DNA of 64,000 bases. Source: Echinometra lucunter (lineage: Eukaryota; Echinodermata; Echinoidea; Camarodonta; Echinometridae). A program made the translations under genes and the position numbers. The notes under the pieces were generated by a model. That model was not told where the DNA came from. It searched no databases and saw only the letters and a list, made by a program, of their open reading frames with translations. This document shows, piece after piece, positions 11,365 through 23,257 of this stretch; position 1 is the first letter of the stretch, and every line of letters begins with the position of its first letter. The stretch spans positions 6,735,525 to 6,799,524 of the forward strand of contig CM057171.1 in assembly GCA_029962745.1 (NCBI GenBank), read 5' to 3'.

Positions 11365-12165
11365 CTTTTAAAATTTTATTTGTTTATGTTTTCATTTATG
11401 TTCATTTTCTACAAAGATTACAACTGATGATCCGAATTGTTACTGGACGCATAAAAAATAGAGTAGGCTTATCAATATACAACCTTTGCTTTACTTAAGT
11501 GTTATTGCATTCATTTGCGCCGAAAATGTGTAACAGACTAACATATATATTATACTTAAAGCGGAGTAATTGATTTTATCTTAAGGCATATTCTGTTCTA
11601 AAATATGATGTTACAGAGCAGAAACATTGTATTCAAGTCATGTTATAGACTATGCTCGGTACTAACTTAAAAATTCTATGCAAATAGGGGTAAAGATAAA
11701 CTTGCAAGCCTACCAGAACAGTCACGATACCAAACCATTATATACCATAACCAGTGGCACATTTGCTGCTTGGTTAATGTAACATCTTAGCTTCTGAAAT
11801 TAAATGGTCGCCCCCCCCCCCGGTGATTATTCGACTCGAACTGGTAAACGTCATTTAATCTCAGGTTCCACTTGTGAAGACAATCCTATTTTGATAGTCC
11901 AAATGGCTAGCTTATTTCGAATAAATTTGTGACCCAATAACAATATATGGCACCGTTCCCGATTCCATATCCACTGTATTCCCAATGATGATAGATATGC
12001 ATATTTAATGAAGTTTGATTAGATCGAAATGTCAGTAATCCTTGCCATTTTCCCACAGGAAAATATAAAAAAACGAAGAAAAGTTTGTAAGCGCAGTCAG
12101 TTGTAACATCTTAATGTAGCTTCTCACAATATGCATACTGGATAAGAGCATGCATTAATGAAGAG
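11365..12165. other. Non-coding AT-rich stretch
   Basis: No supported gene. It contains one C11 tract at 11811-11821 and otherwise unremarkable sequence. Confidence 0.5.
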
Positions 12166-12400
12166 CTTGTTTGCAAAAGGGGTTAGATCCACTTTTGTAA
12201 ATTCAGAGAAAAACGCATTTGTTTGCCAAATTGTGTACAGGTGTCTATGGAAAAGTAAAATTAGAAAGTGCATTTTTTTCCAAGTGCTCTGAAAATTCAG
12301 CTAAAGACTTTTGTTCAAAAGACAAGTACACAGTTGAACAATGTTCTGATATCTTCTGATATTTTCATCAAAAGTGGATCTAGCCCCTTTTGCAAACAAG
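12166..12400. mobile_element. 235-bp MITE with 33-bp terminal inverted repeats
   Basis: The left arm 12166-12198 (CTTGTTTGCAAAAGGGG...) and right arm 12368-12400 (...CCCCTTTTGCAAACAAG) are inverted copies with one or two mismatches over 33 bases. The 169-base interior is AT-rich and non-coding. No clear target duplication flanks it. It carries no transposase, so it is most simply a non-autonomous DNA element. The termini share no obvious motif with the CACTCTTAAA or CACACTAAG elements, so this is a separate family. Confidence 0.82.
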
Positions 12401-13836
12401 GTCATCAATACATGACAAGAATACCAAACAAAGTGGATCCCTTTAATGAACTGTCCTTTTTCGTTTGATTTCATTCGTAAAATAGGAAAGGTAAATTCAG
12501 CGAGTAAACTTGGAAGAATTATGAAACGAACCACGTTTTACGTCTGTATTACTGTAAACCCCGAATAAATACATTGATGAAGAAACAAGGATGGAAATGT
12601 CGAAACGAATTATAAACCTGCCATTGATATTATATTCTTATCAAATTGAGCACAGTCCTGCAATAATTGTGTTGTTATCAATATGTGTGCTTAAAGGTAA
12701 CAAGTTTCCTACTGTCTTACATTAGTTTAAATTCAACCATCTCCTTAATGCATTGCCAATCGACATGCATTTGACTTCGTGATAAATAATGTATGCATGT
12801 TCTTTCTCATTTTAAGGGCAATTTTTGAGAGTCCACTTAACATGCTTAATAGTTTGTCATTTTAATCATCCAGATGGAACAGTGTCCCACACTTCCGTTT
12901 GAAAGTACTGTAAAGATGTCAAAGTATTCTGGTATGCTTTCCTCCAATCTGAAAATTAAAAGAAGAAGAAAAAGTTTGAATTTATCATGATTGTAGGCGG
13001 GCATTACGACTGACTTCCTTTTTCCCACGTGTTCGTTACTTACCAAGCACTCTTGCCATCTTACAGTAATTGCTTCCATAGACCTTTCGGATAACCATAA
13101 GCCGCCATAAGCTCAATCTATATGCATGAATTCTGCATTTACTGGAGTCAGACATCAAACGGAAGTGCAGATTATCATCATTATTGTCAGAATCTCTCAG
13201 AAGTCTAATAAAAAAATGCCCCGTGATAGTGGGCATGTCAATCCGGACTTGGATATTTTGATTAATATGTTAGGGTTTAGGAAACCTATTCTATGCATGT
13301 TAATTAGGGTCTTGATAAAAGTTGTATAATCCGGATGCACCCACTCGTATATGATTCTCTTCAATTTTCTTTCAGAATATTCTGAAGTCTTATGAACAGC
13401 TTTAAAGTCCTAGCAAGAGTCAAAACAAGACCTGAAAAGCCTTGGAAATCCATTAAAAATGGAACTACCGGCGTAAGCATTGATATTCTAATGAAGTAAG
13501 AGTTTCACCATCCATTTACTTCATTAGTTTCTTTTTGTTCCATTCTTACTTAGACGAAGGAAATAAATATGTATATGTTTTTTTTTGGGGGGGATAGGGT
13601 GGGATAAAATTTTCACCCGAAAGCCTTCGGAATACTTCTAAATACCTCAAAATACCTGAGTATTGAGTCTCGTAGGAATAAGGCCATTTTATTGTATGCT
13701 CGTCTGTTGTAAATCGTAAAAAGGCAACATCTTTTTGCCCTGCATGATGTTGTTGCTGATTTCGCAACAGTCTCCAATCCGTTGAGCTGATCTGCAGATT
13801 ATCTCTTTTCATGTTTTAATCAGAAAAAAATAACTT

Positions 13837-14425
13837 GAACAGGAATTATTTATTATTTATCTATTAGAGTTTTATTTAAAATAGAGGGTAGGTACATTCA
13901 GTAAAAATCAACTGCTTGCCACGCCCTGTAGGACGGTATAACAAACAATAAACATACAATACTCATGACAAGAAATACATGAAAAATATAACATTCGTAA
14001 AATGCTAACATTGAAATATGTGGCATGATCTAGAGTAGAAAAATATCACATTAGAAAAAATAACATGAAGGAAAATGAGAACAAGGATTCTTCTACAATG
14101 AATGCTTGCTCAATTGGCATCTGCGCTTAAAGGTTTCAATTGATTTGGTTGATTGAACCAAGAAAAGGAGTTTATTAAACAAGGAGCTTTCTTTATATAT
14201 GTTATGAAAATGATTGTTTTGTTTTTTTTAATCCAGTTTTGGGAATGGAATATCAGGTGGTGAATTTAATGAATACTGGGTACAGTAGTTAAAGGTACGA
14301 TGAATGATTGAGATTTTAAATACGTTGGGGCCATGGCATTTATAATCAATGAAAACTTACAAACAGAAGTGATGTTTTAATATTCGTTGGACAGATTGCC
14401 AATTTAAAGTTATAAGAAGCAAACA
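13837..14425 (-). mobile_element. Decayed 3' end of a CR1/L2/jockey-like LINE
   Basis: Read on the minus strand, 14420-14220 gives fragments in shifted frames. WQSVQRI and NAMAPTYLK stand where non-LTR reverse transcriptases carry the C-terminal pattern LHWLPVxxRI...NGLAPxYL, and HHLIF follows. In-frame stops and at least one frameshift show it is dead. Downstream (lower coordinates) come an untranslated tail and, at 13880-13840, an AATAAA with TAAATAATAAATAATT repeats, typical of these elements. A GGCGTGGCAAGCAG segment precedes the tail, like the conserved 3' UTR hairpin regions of such LINEs. The 5' truncation is usual for target-primed insertion. The exact clade cannot be assigned by eye. 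Confidence 0.65.
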
Positions 14426-15499
14426 TTGAGGTGTGTCAGAAAAAGTGTATTAATGAGCAAATTTTGTCTGATTGATTTAAACATATACATTGCAAAATAC
14501 GTTCCATAAAAGGAAAGTCTGCTGATGTGTGCACTTGTTTGTGTGTGAGGGATGGTAGGGATGACTGACATGCATAGTTACACGTGACCGTTACTCTAAA
14601 GTAAAAACAAGAAAAGAAAACTGAATCAAAGGAAAGCCGGAAAGACTTAAACACGTCACGTGCACTGTACCGCGCATTTTGTTTACCACAAAAGGCAATC
14701 CATCACCATTTAAATGGTTATGTTTTTAATTCTGAGTTCGTTAGCTTCCCCCTGGGATATAGCTATTGACGTTAATGCTCATTTATATTCATATTTCTGA
14801 TGGTCCTTTACTTTTGCTGGTTTTACGTTTGGACCCTTGAAAGTGTTCTGCGTTTGCTTTGTTATCAAATTGAGCATAGTTCATAGAGTTGATTGGTATT
14901 GAAGGGAGCCGATCCTAAAGAAGACTGTTGATTTAAGGTTAAAATTTCAAAGCAATATACCGAAAAGAATAAATGATTTATTGCCATCTTCTGGCTCGGA
15001 CTGGTTTCATCTACGTAAGATATGAACACACACACTGGCATACCTGACTGTGGCTGAAGAGACTAAGCGCCACCTGGAAATGCGGAAATGAACAATATTC
15101 AGCAACATAATACCTTTTACCTCCTTTAAATTTGTGTTGTGGAAGCCATAGACTCTGTTTTTATTTTTATATGTTTTCTGTATCCTTGCTGAAGTCCCAC
15201 TAATGATTTGACAGACTGTCATTTACAATAATAGACTTAGACAGTTGATATTCGGATGAACACGTGTGTTACCGGACAAACAATTTACCCGTACGCCTTT
15301 GTTTAAACACTCTCCTTGTCACAGTTCAGTAGCAGGTTTCTTGCCATTGTAAGATGTTGAATGTCAGTGGAATATGCAGGCCTTTGCCGGGGGGGGGGGA
15401 CGAAAAATATGACAGCTTTAATATAATCCACAAATCTAGTTCAAAAGCAGCCCATGTGTGTTTCATGCGTAATTTAAAAATCATGCTTCCAATAATTAA

Positions 15500-15727
15500 T
15501 TATAAGCTGAAAAAGTGGCTTTGATTTTGTCTAAGGTCCGAAATCTGGCCGAGGGACACAACCCACCCCTCTCTCCCTGTACTTCGAATACGGTATCGAT
15601 GAAGGCCGACGGAGCACCTGTCTAAACAGTCGTTCATCATGCCCCATTTTATGTTCCGGAAATCGTCTACTTCATGTGAATTAATGCCATCTTGGTAGGG
15701 TGCATTTGTTTCATCTTCAAATGTCAT
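15500..15727 (-). CDS. Possible small open frame, unrecognised
   Basis: A 75-codon minus-strand frame starts at an ATG with A at -3 and ends at a TAA. It is not repetitive and has higher GC than its surroundings. It includes MTFEDETNAPYQDG and DRCSVGLHRYRIRS. An AGACAG/GTGCTC sequence inside could act as a donor. There is no recognised domain, signal peptide or membrane segment, and no neighbouring exon. Length alone does not separate it from chance. Confidence 0.15.
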   Translation of the reverse strand: MTFEDETNAPYQDGINSHEVDDFRNIKWGMMNDCLDRCSVGLHRYRIRSTGREGWVVSLGQISDLRQNQSHFFSL

Positions 15728-15789
15728 CTTAATTCAGCTAACATATATGAAAGACGCCCCTCCCAATTTTAATGGCTTATAATTTGTTT

Positions 15790-15955
15790 ACCCAGGAAAG
15801 CCTCATCAGCATAATCACTGTTCTTGCTGAGGACCCTCCAGTTGTCATTATTACCCCAGCAATTATTGCCAGGTATTCATTTACACCTGGGATGAGAGTG
15901 GCAAATGTGAATCATTGTCTTGCCAAAAGACGTTTCATGACGATTTTTTAATAAT
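15790..15955 (-). mobile_element. SINE body fragment
   Basis: GGTATTCATTTACACCTGGG followed by GGCAAATGTGAATCATTGTCTTGCC is a degenerate, reversed version of a SINE body. In the usual orientation that body reads CTTGxxCAAGGCA...CACATTGC...CACCCAGGTGTAAATGGGTACC. The related body appears at 44370-44430 attached to a tRNA-like head. No head is left here. An apparently open spliced frame across this region is rejected on this basis. Confidence 0.5.
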
Positions 15956-16748
15956 TATCAAAATATGTATTTAAAAATGGTATGCTATTGAAATCTTTAC
16001 ATTCGATTGGCCCAGGGCAGATTTTGTCATAGATCTGTGCAGGCGAAGCGATACCCAGATCGGTTTGGTCTGCGTAAAATATAAAGAAGAGATATCGTAC
16101 ATAATGACATGGCTTTAATAAAGCAAAGTAGAAAAAAAAATTAAGTTCTAGGAAATCATTCCACCTTTCCTCTTGTCTGGCAATTACCTATATTCGGAAA
16201 CGCCATATGACATCCAGACCTGTTATAGCTTCTTCTTTAATTAAGAAAAATCCGTTTTCAGAGTTGACTGCGCTAACGATTTCCAAAGTAAGATGTAGGA
16301 CTAACATTAGTTAGGGAAACTTGATCGAAATAGTCATGAAAATAGCCACTGGCAAAACAATGATCGGTTATCTGTCTGGGGAGGCCATCTTGTTTGAGAA
16401 TGGAAACAGTTCCAATAAAATTGGAGGCATTTATCGCCAGCTTTGAAAACAATTCATGAGATAAACCTTCGGGAATTACTGCTTATAAGTTAGCAACGCG
16501 TGACATTTTGGGTAGAAGTGGGTGAAATGCAAGGAAAAGTACACTCAGTAAAGATGTATATCATCCCCATAGGGAAAAGATGTCAGCTTTAATAGCTAGT
16601 TGTGTTGGGACAATTGGCACATCAATAGTGAACCTCCCGTCCTTACCCTTACGTTAAAAAAGGTGTCGATTTTTTTCAAGATTCAGCTTTACATGAAACG
16701 TAGATCTTTCTCTTTTCATACCCCGAAGGGAGAGATGATGATGGTTAA

Positions 16749-17160
16749 ATTATTATCATTCTTATTATTATTATTATTATTGATTTGGCGTCACCTGTGC
16801 CTGGGAGGGGAGAAGCGAATTGAATCACTGTAACCCTTAGGTCTCTCCTCCCGATATCACTGATTGGGGGTTAGCAGGTGGACCACATACACCGGGGTTT
16901 CCCCCTACTCATATACGAAGAGTGCAGTGGGATCTTTTACGTGCAAAGGCGGTGACTCTCCTTTACACGGGACCTCCATTTAACGTCCTATCCGAGGGAC
17001 GGAGTGTTTTCCACTGTAGCATAGCCTGCGTCTATGAAACAGGGAGGGGCACGATAACACACAACATAGGCTTCAGTCATCCGCCTTGGCTGGACTCGAA
17101 CCCACGGTCTTTTGGTTCGAAAGGCAGACGCTTTTCCGACTGAGCCAACTCGCTTAAAGG
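16749..17160 (-). mobile_element. tRNA-derived SINE, near full length
   Basis: On the minus strand the head at 17155-17090 has an A-box-like AGTTGGCTCAGTCGG and a B-box-like GTGGGTTCGAGTCC, the internal RNA polymerase III promoter of a tRNA-derived SINE. The body carries a long block around 16920-17010 with motifs GCACGTAAAAGATCCCACTG and CGTCCCTCGGATAGGACGTT (minus orientation). From memory these recur in SINE central domains of many marine invertebrates. The 3' end is an (AAT)n tail at 16781-16749. Length of about 410 bp and an intact tail suggest a complete insertion. A short uncharged-looking frame across it is not a gene. Confidence 0.8.
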
Positions 17161-17471
17161 AAACCAAAACCCTCAAGTCAAGTAGTTTTTAAACAGATCT
17201 GTGAAAAAAAATGAAAAAAAAAAAAACAACAACCCGAATTTGACATATTTTGTCCACAAATGATACTAATAGCTGTGGTCGTGTCAAACACATACAATTT
17301 TTTGACATAATAACTTTCTTATTCCGTGTCGATTTCGTTCAAATTGTCGCTGATCTGCTTTATTCCGTTTTAGCTTTGATTTGAAAAAATACTTGCCACG
17401 AGAGATTTGGTTTCCTTAAAAAGTAGGAGTTTGTTTCGACTTGCCCAAAACTTCAATAGTACTTTATTCTT

Positions 17472-17696
17472 TACACTCTAAAAATGGTTGAGTGAAAATT
17501 TACCCACTATTTAGTAAAAAAGGAACATGCAAATTTGTCGCGTAAAATTTTGTCCCATCTAAGGTTAAATGCATGTTTCATGGGTAAATTTTGACGCAAC
17601 ATTGGGTGAAATTTACACAGTATTTGGTATTATTTTACGCAATAAATGCATGTTCCCTTCTTACCCAATATCGGGTAAATCTTTTTTAGAGTTTGA
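17472..17696. mobile_element. Foldback MITE of about 225 bp
   Basis: The left end TTACACTCTAAAAATGG and right end TTTTTTAGAGTTTGAA are inverted copies. Just inside are GGGTAAATTT/AAATTTACCC blocks, TTACCCAATATCGGGTAA, and paired AATGCATGTTC/GAACATGCA-type motifs. No coding potential is present. The ACACTCTAAAAA terminus resembles the end of the 9232-10026 element, and both contain GGGTAAA/TTTACCC interiors. Confidence 0.72.
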
Positions 17697-18127
17697 ATAA
17701 AAAGAACAAAAGAAAACTATGAGAAATGAGTAGTTGAACGAATCACCCCCACCACACTGCTGTGTATGATATACGCAATACATCGTATAGCTGTATTAAC
17801 TTTGAGGTTTGATTCCAAAAAATAGGGTATTCCACATTGTTCATTCTTACCTGCCTCTTTGATTACCTTCATTATTTATTCCCAAAACTGTAAATTGCCA
17901 GTGAAGCATCATGGGTAAACAAGATTTGCTTACCAGCTTATTTGTGGCTTCGTATTTCATGCATAAGGAAGGAGCGGAGCAAAGGAAGCGTTTAAATAGT
18001 AATAATTGATGGCGTTTGTTTTAACGCGTCACAGCCTCACCAAATATTCATGTATTCCAGCGCAGACAATTAATGTGGTGTGTCGTCGCGCCTTCCCTTG
18101 GAGTCGGGGCAGCGAAAAGGGCTCTTG

Positions 18128-18135
18128 TGACGTCA
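18128..18135. promoter_or_regulatory. Perfect CRE palindrome in a CpG-richer block
   Basis: TGACGTCA sits in an 18060-18140 stretch that has several CpGs and higher GC than its neighbours. That may mark a regulatory element or exon. A minus-strand frame of 87 codons covers the block but has no recognised features. Confidence 0.3.
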
Positions 18136-20316
18136 TAAGGACCCTGCGAAATATGAAGTAATAATTCATAATTACAAGCCGAGCTGCCAAAGAAAACAGG
18201 TTTGATGGAAGAAGCCGGTAAACCTGCTTCCAACATCGACCCAGTGGTTGAATTTTAATAAGAGGCATGTTTGCCTTCTTTACTGGGGTCAAGAAAGTTG
18301 TTATTTTAATAATTTAGAACAGTATTTCATAATTCTTCTTATCATTTCGGTCCTCCGATGAAATGTCAACGATGCAAAGTAAAAATGCATATAGAAAAGA
18401 ATCGTGCAAGCACCTACCTGACTATATGATGGATATTATTTCCACACGAAGCCATCAAAAATGACCGGGATCATTGTCTTCTCATTTGTACTATAAATTT
18501 CTTTTCCTATTGTATTTTTTTCACTTTTAACATTCGATGGACTTCAGTTGTGAACGATCGATTAGGAGGTTTCGAACTCTACATTATTTTCATTCAGTAT
18601 TGTACGTTTGCTTTATTAGGAGCAGCTTGAGCCCGAGTAGATACCAGCTTGAGCCTGGGTAGATACTGCCATGTCTATTTAGATTGCTTGTATACTTAGC
18701 TTACGTCACAACGGGCAAGCAAGAGATTCATGGTCACCACAGACGTACTCTTATTCATTTCTCAAAGTTAAAACGGTTGCTGCATGTACCAGGATACCTT
18801 TTGCAAACATTGATTTTTTTTCACATTCTTTTCAGGCGGGCTATCATTTGTGAGACTGGGGCTTTAGTAGAAAAATAAAAAAGAGAGGGGGAAGGGGCTG
18901 TCAAATCCCTTCTTCTCTCTTTGATAGACGTTTTCCGAGTTGTGAGGAAACAGCAAGAATGTATATATTGCTTTCCATTTATTTTTTTTTTTCTCCTCTG
19001 TGAATTCAGCACTTCAAACCCTACAACATTGATTCAGTGACGCCCTTTCCAGATAATTATGACGGTCGCCCCCCCCTCCCCCTTGTTTGCCTTTTTTGTA
19101 ATTGCTCGAAGCTCTGGTGTGCTGCCTCCATTTCGACAAGGAATAAAATTGTATGTGAATATGAATGACTCAATGAGAATAATACAATCAGGAACAAAAA
19201 ACACGAAGAGGGGAAAAATTATAAAAAAAAAATAGAGGGTTAATGACAACAGAACTAGAAATTCAGTAGAAGAAGAAGAGGAAAATGATTGTGGGGCATG
19301 GGGAAAACAAAATTGAGGATGGGAATAGACTGAGAGAGAGAGAGAGAGAGAGAGAGGTGGTGAAAATAGGCAACGAAAGGAAGAGGGAGAGATAGATGAA
19401 AGATACGTTCAGCGTGTTCATTATGGGCTATTCAAAAGAAGATCAAAGCCTAAAAGCCGTACTTGACGCAAATAGCATTTGGTGATTCAAGACTAAACGA
19501 CCTACTCAATCAAATGAAATTCATTAATAATACGCCGCAAGCCGCTTGCGCAGTTCTGTCGTACACATTGTATGTTATTGATGTCTGTAAGATGTCAAAT
19601 TGATGTAGACGCTTTAAGCAATATATTCCACTCTTTTCTGAAATAAAGAAGGGATCTTTGACCCCTGTTGACGAAAAAACGAAATATATTGACGCTTAAC
19701 ATTGTCATATCGACCACGTCGACTTGAAAGGCGGTCCTTATAAAGCAATGTTTGCTGTGACTATGACGTCGCATTTTTTTGTGTATTGCCTCTTCTTACT
19801 GAAAGTTTTGGTTCTAGGTGGCTTGCTCCTTGGAAGATGAAAACATGCCATCCATTAATGCCCCCGTTAAGCCGCGAAATGACGTGTTTGTTCTGAAATT
19901 TTTATTCAGTTTATGTGTTTTACGTATTTTATTGAAATTTGGAAAGGCTGTGACGCATTTATTTCTATAGAGCTATACTAGTTATGAAAAAGTTTTTAAC
20001 GGATTGCTGTCCCCTTTAACAAAAGAAAAAAAAATGGTGGGGGTCATAAAAAAAACTGAAATTTGAGCTAGATTATAACTCTGTTGAAAAATATCTTTAA
20101 TATTGATTTTCGCTCTCATACAAAATCAATGCTGGAAAGAATAGTAAGGAAAAAGGAGTCATCGCGAGATGTACTGTAAGTTTTGTCAGTGTATACTGTC
20201 ACAATATGATTTTACATCAGCCTGAGTATTGATCTTGATAGGGGAAGATTTAGTAGTAACCTTATACCATGTATACAGTGTATTCTAAGGAAAGAAAGAA
20301 ACACTGAGAAATCCAA
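18136..20316. other. Non-coding stretch
   Basis: It contains a (GA)12 array at 19332-19356, purine-rich flanks, a short C tract near 19071 and T runs. No gene, SINE head or inverted-repeat element was found. Confidence 0.5.
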
Positions 20317-20805
20317 CCTTAAAGGGGGTACCCAATGCCGAAACAATGTTAGTTTATTTAAAAGAGCATGATTTTATTAGCAGAAAATCATCTGTCTAAA
20401 GTTTTTTAAAAAGTCGTGTTGCCAAGGAAACCCCAAATATGGTAAGATTTCGGGATATTTTTGACCCCTCAGCTGTGACCCAGTTTCAACTGGGTACCCA
20501 CTTTGACGTCAAAATGACGTCAAAGTGGGTACCTTGTCGCACAATTCTAGCAAAATGCGCGCAAGGTATAATACATTATTGTACAGTCTAGCGCGCAGCA
20601 CAACTGCAATGCGCGAAGCTGGGTACCCACTTTTACGTCATACCTCATACTCAAATTTTTTGTCAACTCTTGACTTTTTATGAGAAAATTAGCCAAAATG
20701 CATTGATTTCAATTGAAAATCATCAAGCTTTTCATGTTATTCTTCTTAGAATTCTATTCTCGATCATATATAAAAAAAAAATACCATTGTGTAATCACTT
20801 TAAAG
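20317..20805. mobile_element. Foldback element with CTTAAAG-type ends
   Basis: The left end CCTTAAAGGGGGTACCCAATG and the right end, read in reverse, CTTTAAAGTGATTACACAATG, are related inverted termini. The centre has a perfect inverted repeat at 20493-20533, GGTACCCACTTTGACGTCA then AAA then its exact complement. Two more GGGTACCCA motifs occur near 20325 and 20622. There is no open frame of note. The element is probably a non-autonomous DNA transposon; the boundaries are by eye and the target duplication is unresolved. Confidence 0.55.
20493..20533. repeat. Perfect 19-bp-arm palindrome with two CREs
   Basis: Arms 20493-20511 and 20515-20533 are exact reverse complements with an AAA spacer. 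Each arm ends in TGACGTCA and starts with a KpnI-like GGTACC. It lies at the centre of the foldback element listed above. Confidence 0.95.
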
Positions 20806-20959
20806 AATCAAAAGTGGTTCCTAATTAAGTTGAAGGGGAAATAAGTTTTGAAAAAAAATGTTTGTTTGCCAAATCAGAACAATCTGAAGAATGATTCGTT
20901 ATCATCATTACTATTATCATCATTATTATCATTATCATTATTATTGTTGTTGTTACTAA

Positions 20960-21291
20960 TGTGATTTTTTTTCTGTTACATATTGATGTCAAATTGAGTT
21001 GAATTATTGTAGATGCCATGTGCATTTTTGCCTTTGTATGTATGTTTTGAATTCGTGTTGTTATGTATATATTTTTATGTGAATGTAGGGCTCTCTGGGA
21101 GAGCAGGTCCAGAAATGGACTTGAAATGAGACCACCCTGCTGAAATAAAACTGAAATAATAATAATAATAATGATAATGATAATAATAATGATAATAATG
21201 ATAATAATAATAATGATAATGATATTAATAATGATAATGATAATAATGAAAATGATGATAATAATAATGATAATAACGATAATAATAATAC
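20960..21291 (+). mobile_element. Retroposon 3' end with AATAAA and (AAT)n tail
   Basis: A segment with GGGCTCTCTGGGAGAGCAGG (hairpin-like CTCTCTGGGAGAG), then CCACCCTGCTGAAATAAAACTG, runs straight into an (AATAATG)n array from 21155. This arrangement is typical of the 3' ends of CR1/L2-like LINEs and of SINEs that borrow their tails. The upstream coding part is absent, so the element is heavily truncated. Confidence 0.5.
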
Positions 21292-22760
21292 CATTCTTCT
21301 TTTTCTTCTTTATCTCCTCATTTCCCTTTCCTTCTCTTCTTTATTCTATTGCTAAGGTGACGTAGTGGTTGGAACATTTTCTTAGACGCCCACCTTCCCA
21401 AGTTATTATTCTGTTACAATCATCTTCAGTCATGACCTAGCCCTTTGTTTCTATATAACTCATGGGTATTCTTCCCCAGCTACATGCTTCTGTGAAATGA
21501 CTAAAGCGTATCTGGGGAATCATGGCAAGTAGATGCGTTTACGGATCAAAAGACCCCATGAATAAGACATATAGAACTTTCCCATGTGACCAATTTGTCG
21601 CTGGGGCTGCCATGTTATTCTTTCCAGATCACGCTCCGACTACATTCATATTGCATGCACCAATCCGTCCCTAGTGGACGTCCAGTAACCTAAGCCCATG
21701 TGGTGTGGGCGGGGTAATGTGGATGAGGTGAGGTGGGCGGCCTGAAACGCGTAATGGTATCCTGAGCAAATTTCAAATGAAAGCGTTTCGAAAGTGAAAG
21801 GGCCGCCTTGCATGAGAAGCATGAGAGGAGACGGAGGGGGTTCTAAAGATAAAGGATGAATCGAAACCAAGAAAAAAAAAATCATCGAAAGTGATCCTCT
21901 TCTGACGGGAAAGTGATATGCTGGTAATTCTTCTGATCAAGTTTATGACGTGGGAGGTTCTTGAAGCTGGAGCAAGCGGGTTAAAAATCCCGCGAACTCA
22001 GAGTAATAAAAAGTGCAAGGGCATTGTGATGCCGGTCACAAAAACAAAACCTACGGCAATATCTTGCTTGATCTCCCTTTTCATCTTAATTGCCAAAGTT
22101 AATTTTGCGCGTCGTAATAAAGACCATGTCTGGGGAAAAAGAGAGGGAGAGGAAAGAAAAAAAAAGAAAGACAGCGATATTCTAGTTGTTGATGAAGAAG
22201 GGGTAATTTTTGGAATGGAATTAAAAGGAAGAGTGACCGTAACCCACACAATTTCTGTCTTTTCATATCCTTCTCCCACCCTCCTCCCTGTCTCTCTCCT
22301 CCTTGGAAATTGGAGATGGGGCCGGTAGCCCCTTAAACGCACCCCTCCTTGACGCCACGCAAGCGTAGTTCTCTACGATGTAAAAAAATCCGGGTATGTC
22401 ATGCTTTCCGTAGTTTGTTGTTTTGACACCCACATATTATTCAACCAAATATTGGATCTCTTTGTCTCCAGCTTCTCTTCAGCCCTCGCCCCTCCTAAAA
22501 TGAACCCGGAGCCAAAATGGTTAAAAAAACAACAACAATGTAAAAAAAAAAAACGAGGAAAAAAAAAAACCCACAAACACATGCTTGCCCCACAAAACAA
22601 GTAAAACAAATAATCAAACAGACGGGAAAAAAAACAAAACATAAACAAGAAATGGTGAAAAATCTTTCTCTTACATTCTTTTTTTTTTGCATGTATGTGG
22701 TTGGCCAACTCTTGACTATGTCGTCAGTGAAGATGGATCACTCCACTTTTCCATTCACTT

Positions 22761-22990
22761 TTGAATAGTATTAGAGGCGTCTCTGACCCAAAGAGAAAGC
22801 GCTCACTGCAAAGAGCATTACAATCAGTACGCAGTAGCACAATGTGGATATTTGTCAGTTTTTCAGGGGTTGAATACTTCAACCATGACTACAAGCAGGA
22901 CAAGAAGGCACACTTACAAAACGCCACTTTCACCGTCATCACTGCTTTCCCTATTTTCGAATCGTGGATTTTTCTCTCTTTTTTTTTTTT
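22761..22990 (+). CDS. Weak candidate coding segment, possibly a gene fragment
   Basis: A frame from an ATG at 22761 stays open to a T run at about 22979. Its central portion uses many C- or G-ending codons and reads SGVEYFNHDYKQDKKAHLQ then FTVITAFPIFESWIF. A TTTGTCAGTTTTTCAG acceptor-like site ends at 22867 within it, so the exon could start there in phase 1. No donor follows; the frame instead runs into the T23G13 tract and a translated repeat. It may be a truncated coding fragment cut by the homopolymer insertion, or chance. No family recognised. Confidence 0.2.
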
Positions 22991-23014
22991 TTTTTTTTTT
23001 TGGGGGGGGGGGGG
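22979..23014. repeat. T23-G13 homopolymer junction
   Basis: A run of about 23 T passes directly into 13 G. This T-to-G junction recurs in the window (13578, 36412, 58315). Confidence 0.95.
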
Positions 23015-23162
23015 ATAAGCAACCGAATATCGCAAAAGCGACGCTACGGAGGGGGCAGGGAAAGACCGCCTATAGTGATCCCCCAAAATGGAGGAGAAAG
23101 AGAAGGGAAAAAGAAGAAGGAGAAGAAAGAAGAATATGGGGAAAGAAAAAGCTTGGTCATGC

Positions 23163-23209
<47 letters not shown>

Positions 23210-23221
23210 GTATTTATATAA

Positions 23222-23257
<36 letters not shown>

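Noticed and set aside
13376..13405. Very short terminal exon after TTTTCTTTCAG
   Set aside because: Only nine codons before TAA; pyrimidine runs give such acceptors by chance here.
15797..15871. Exon-like open segment with acceptor and donor
   Set aside because: It lies in a SINE body shared with 44.4 kb.
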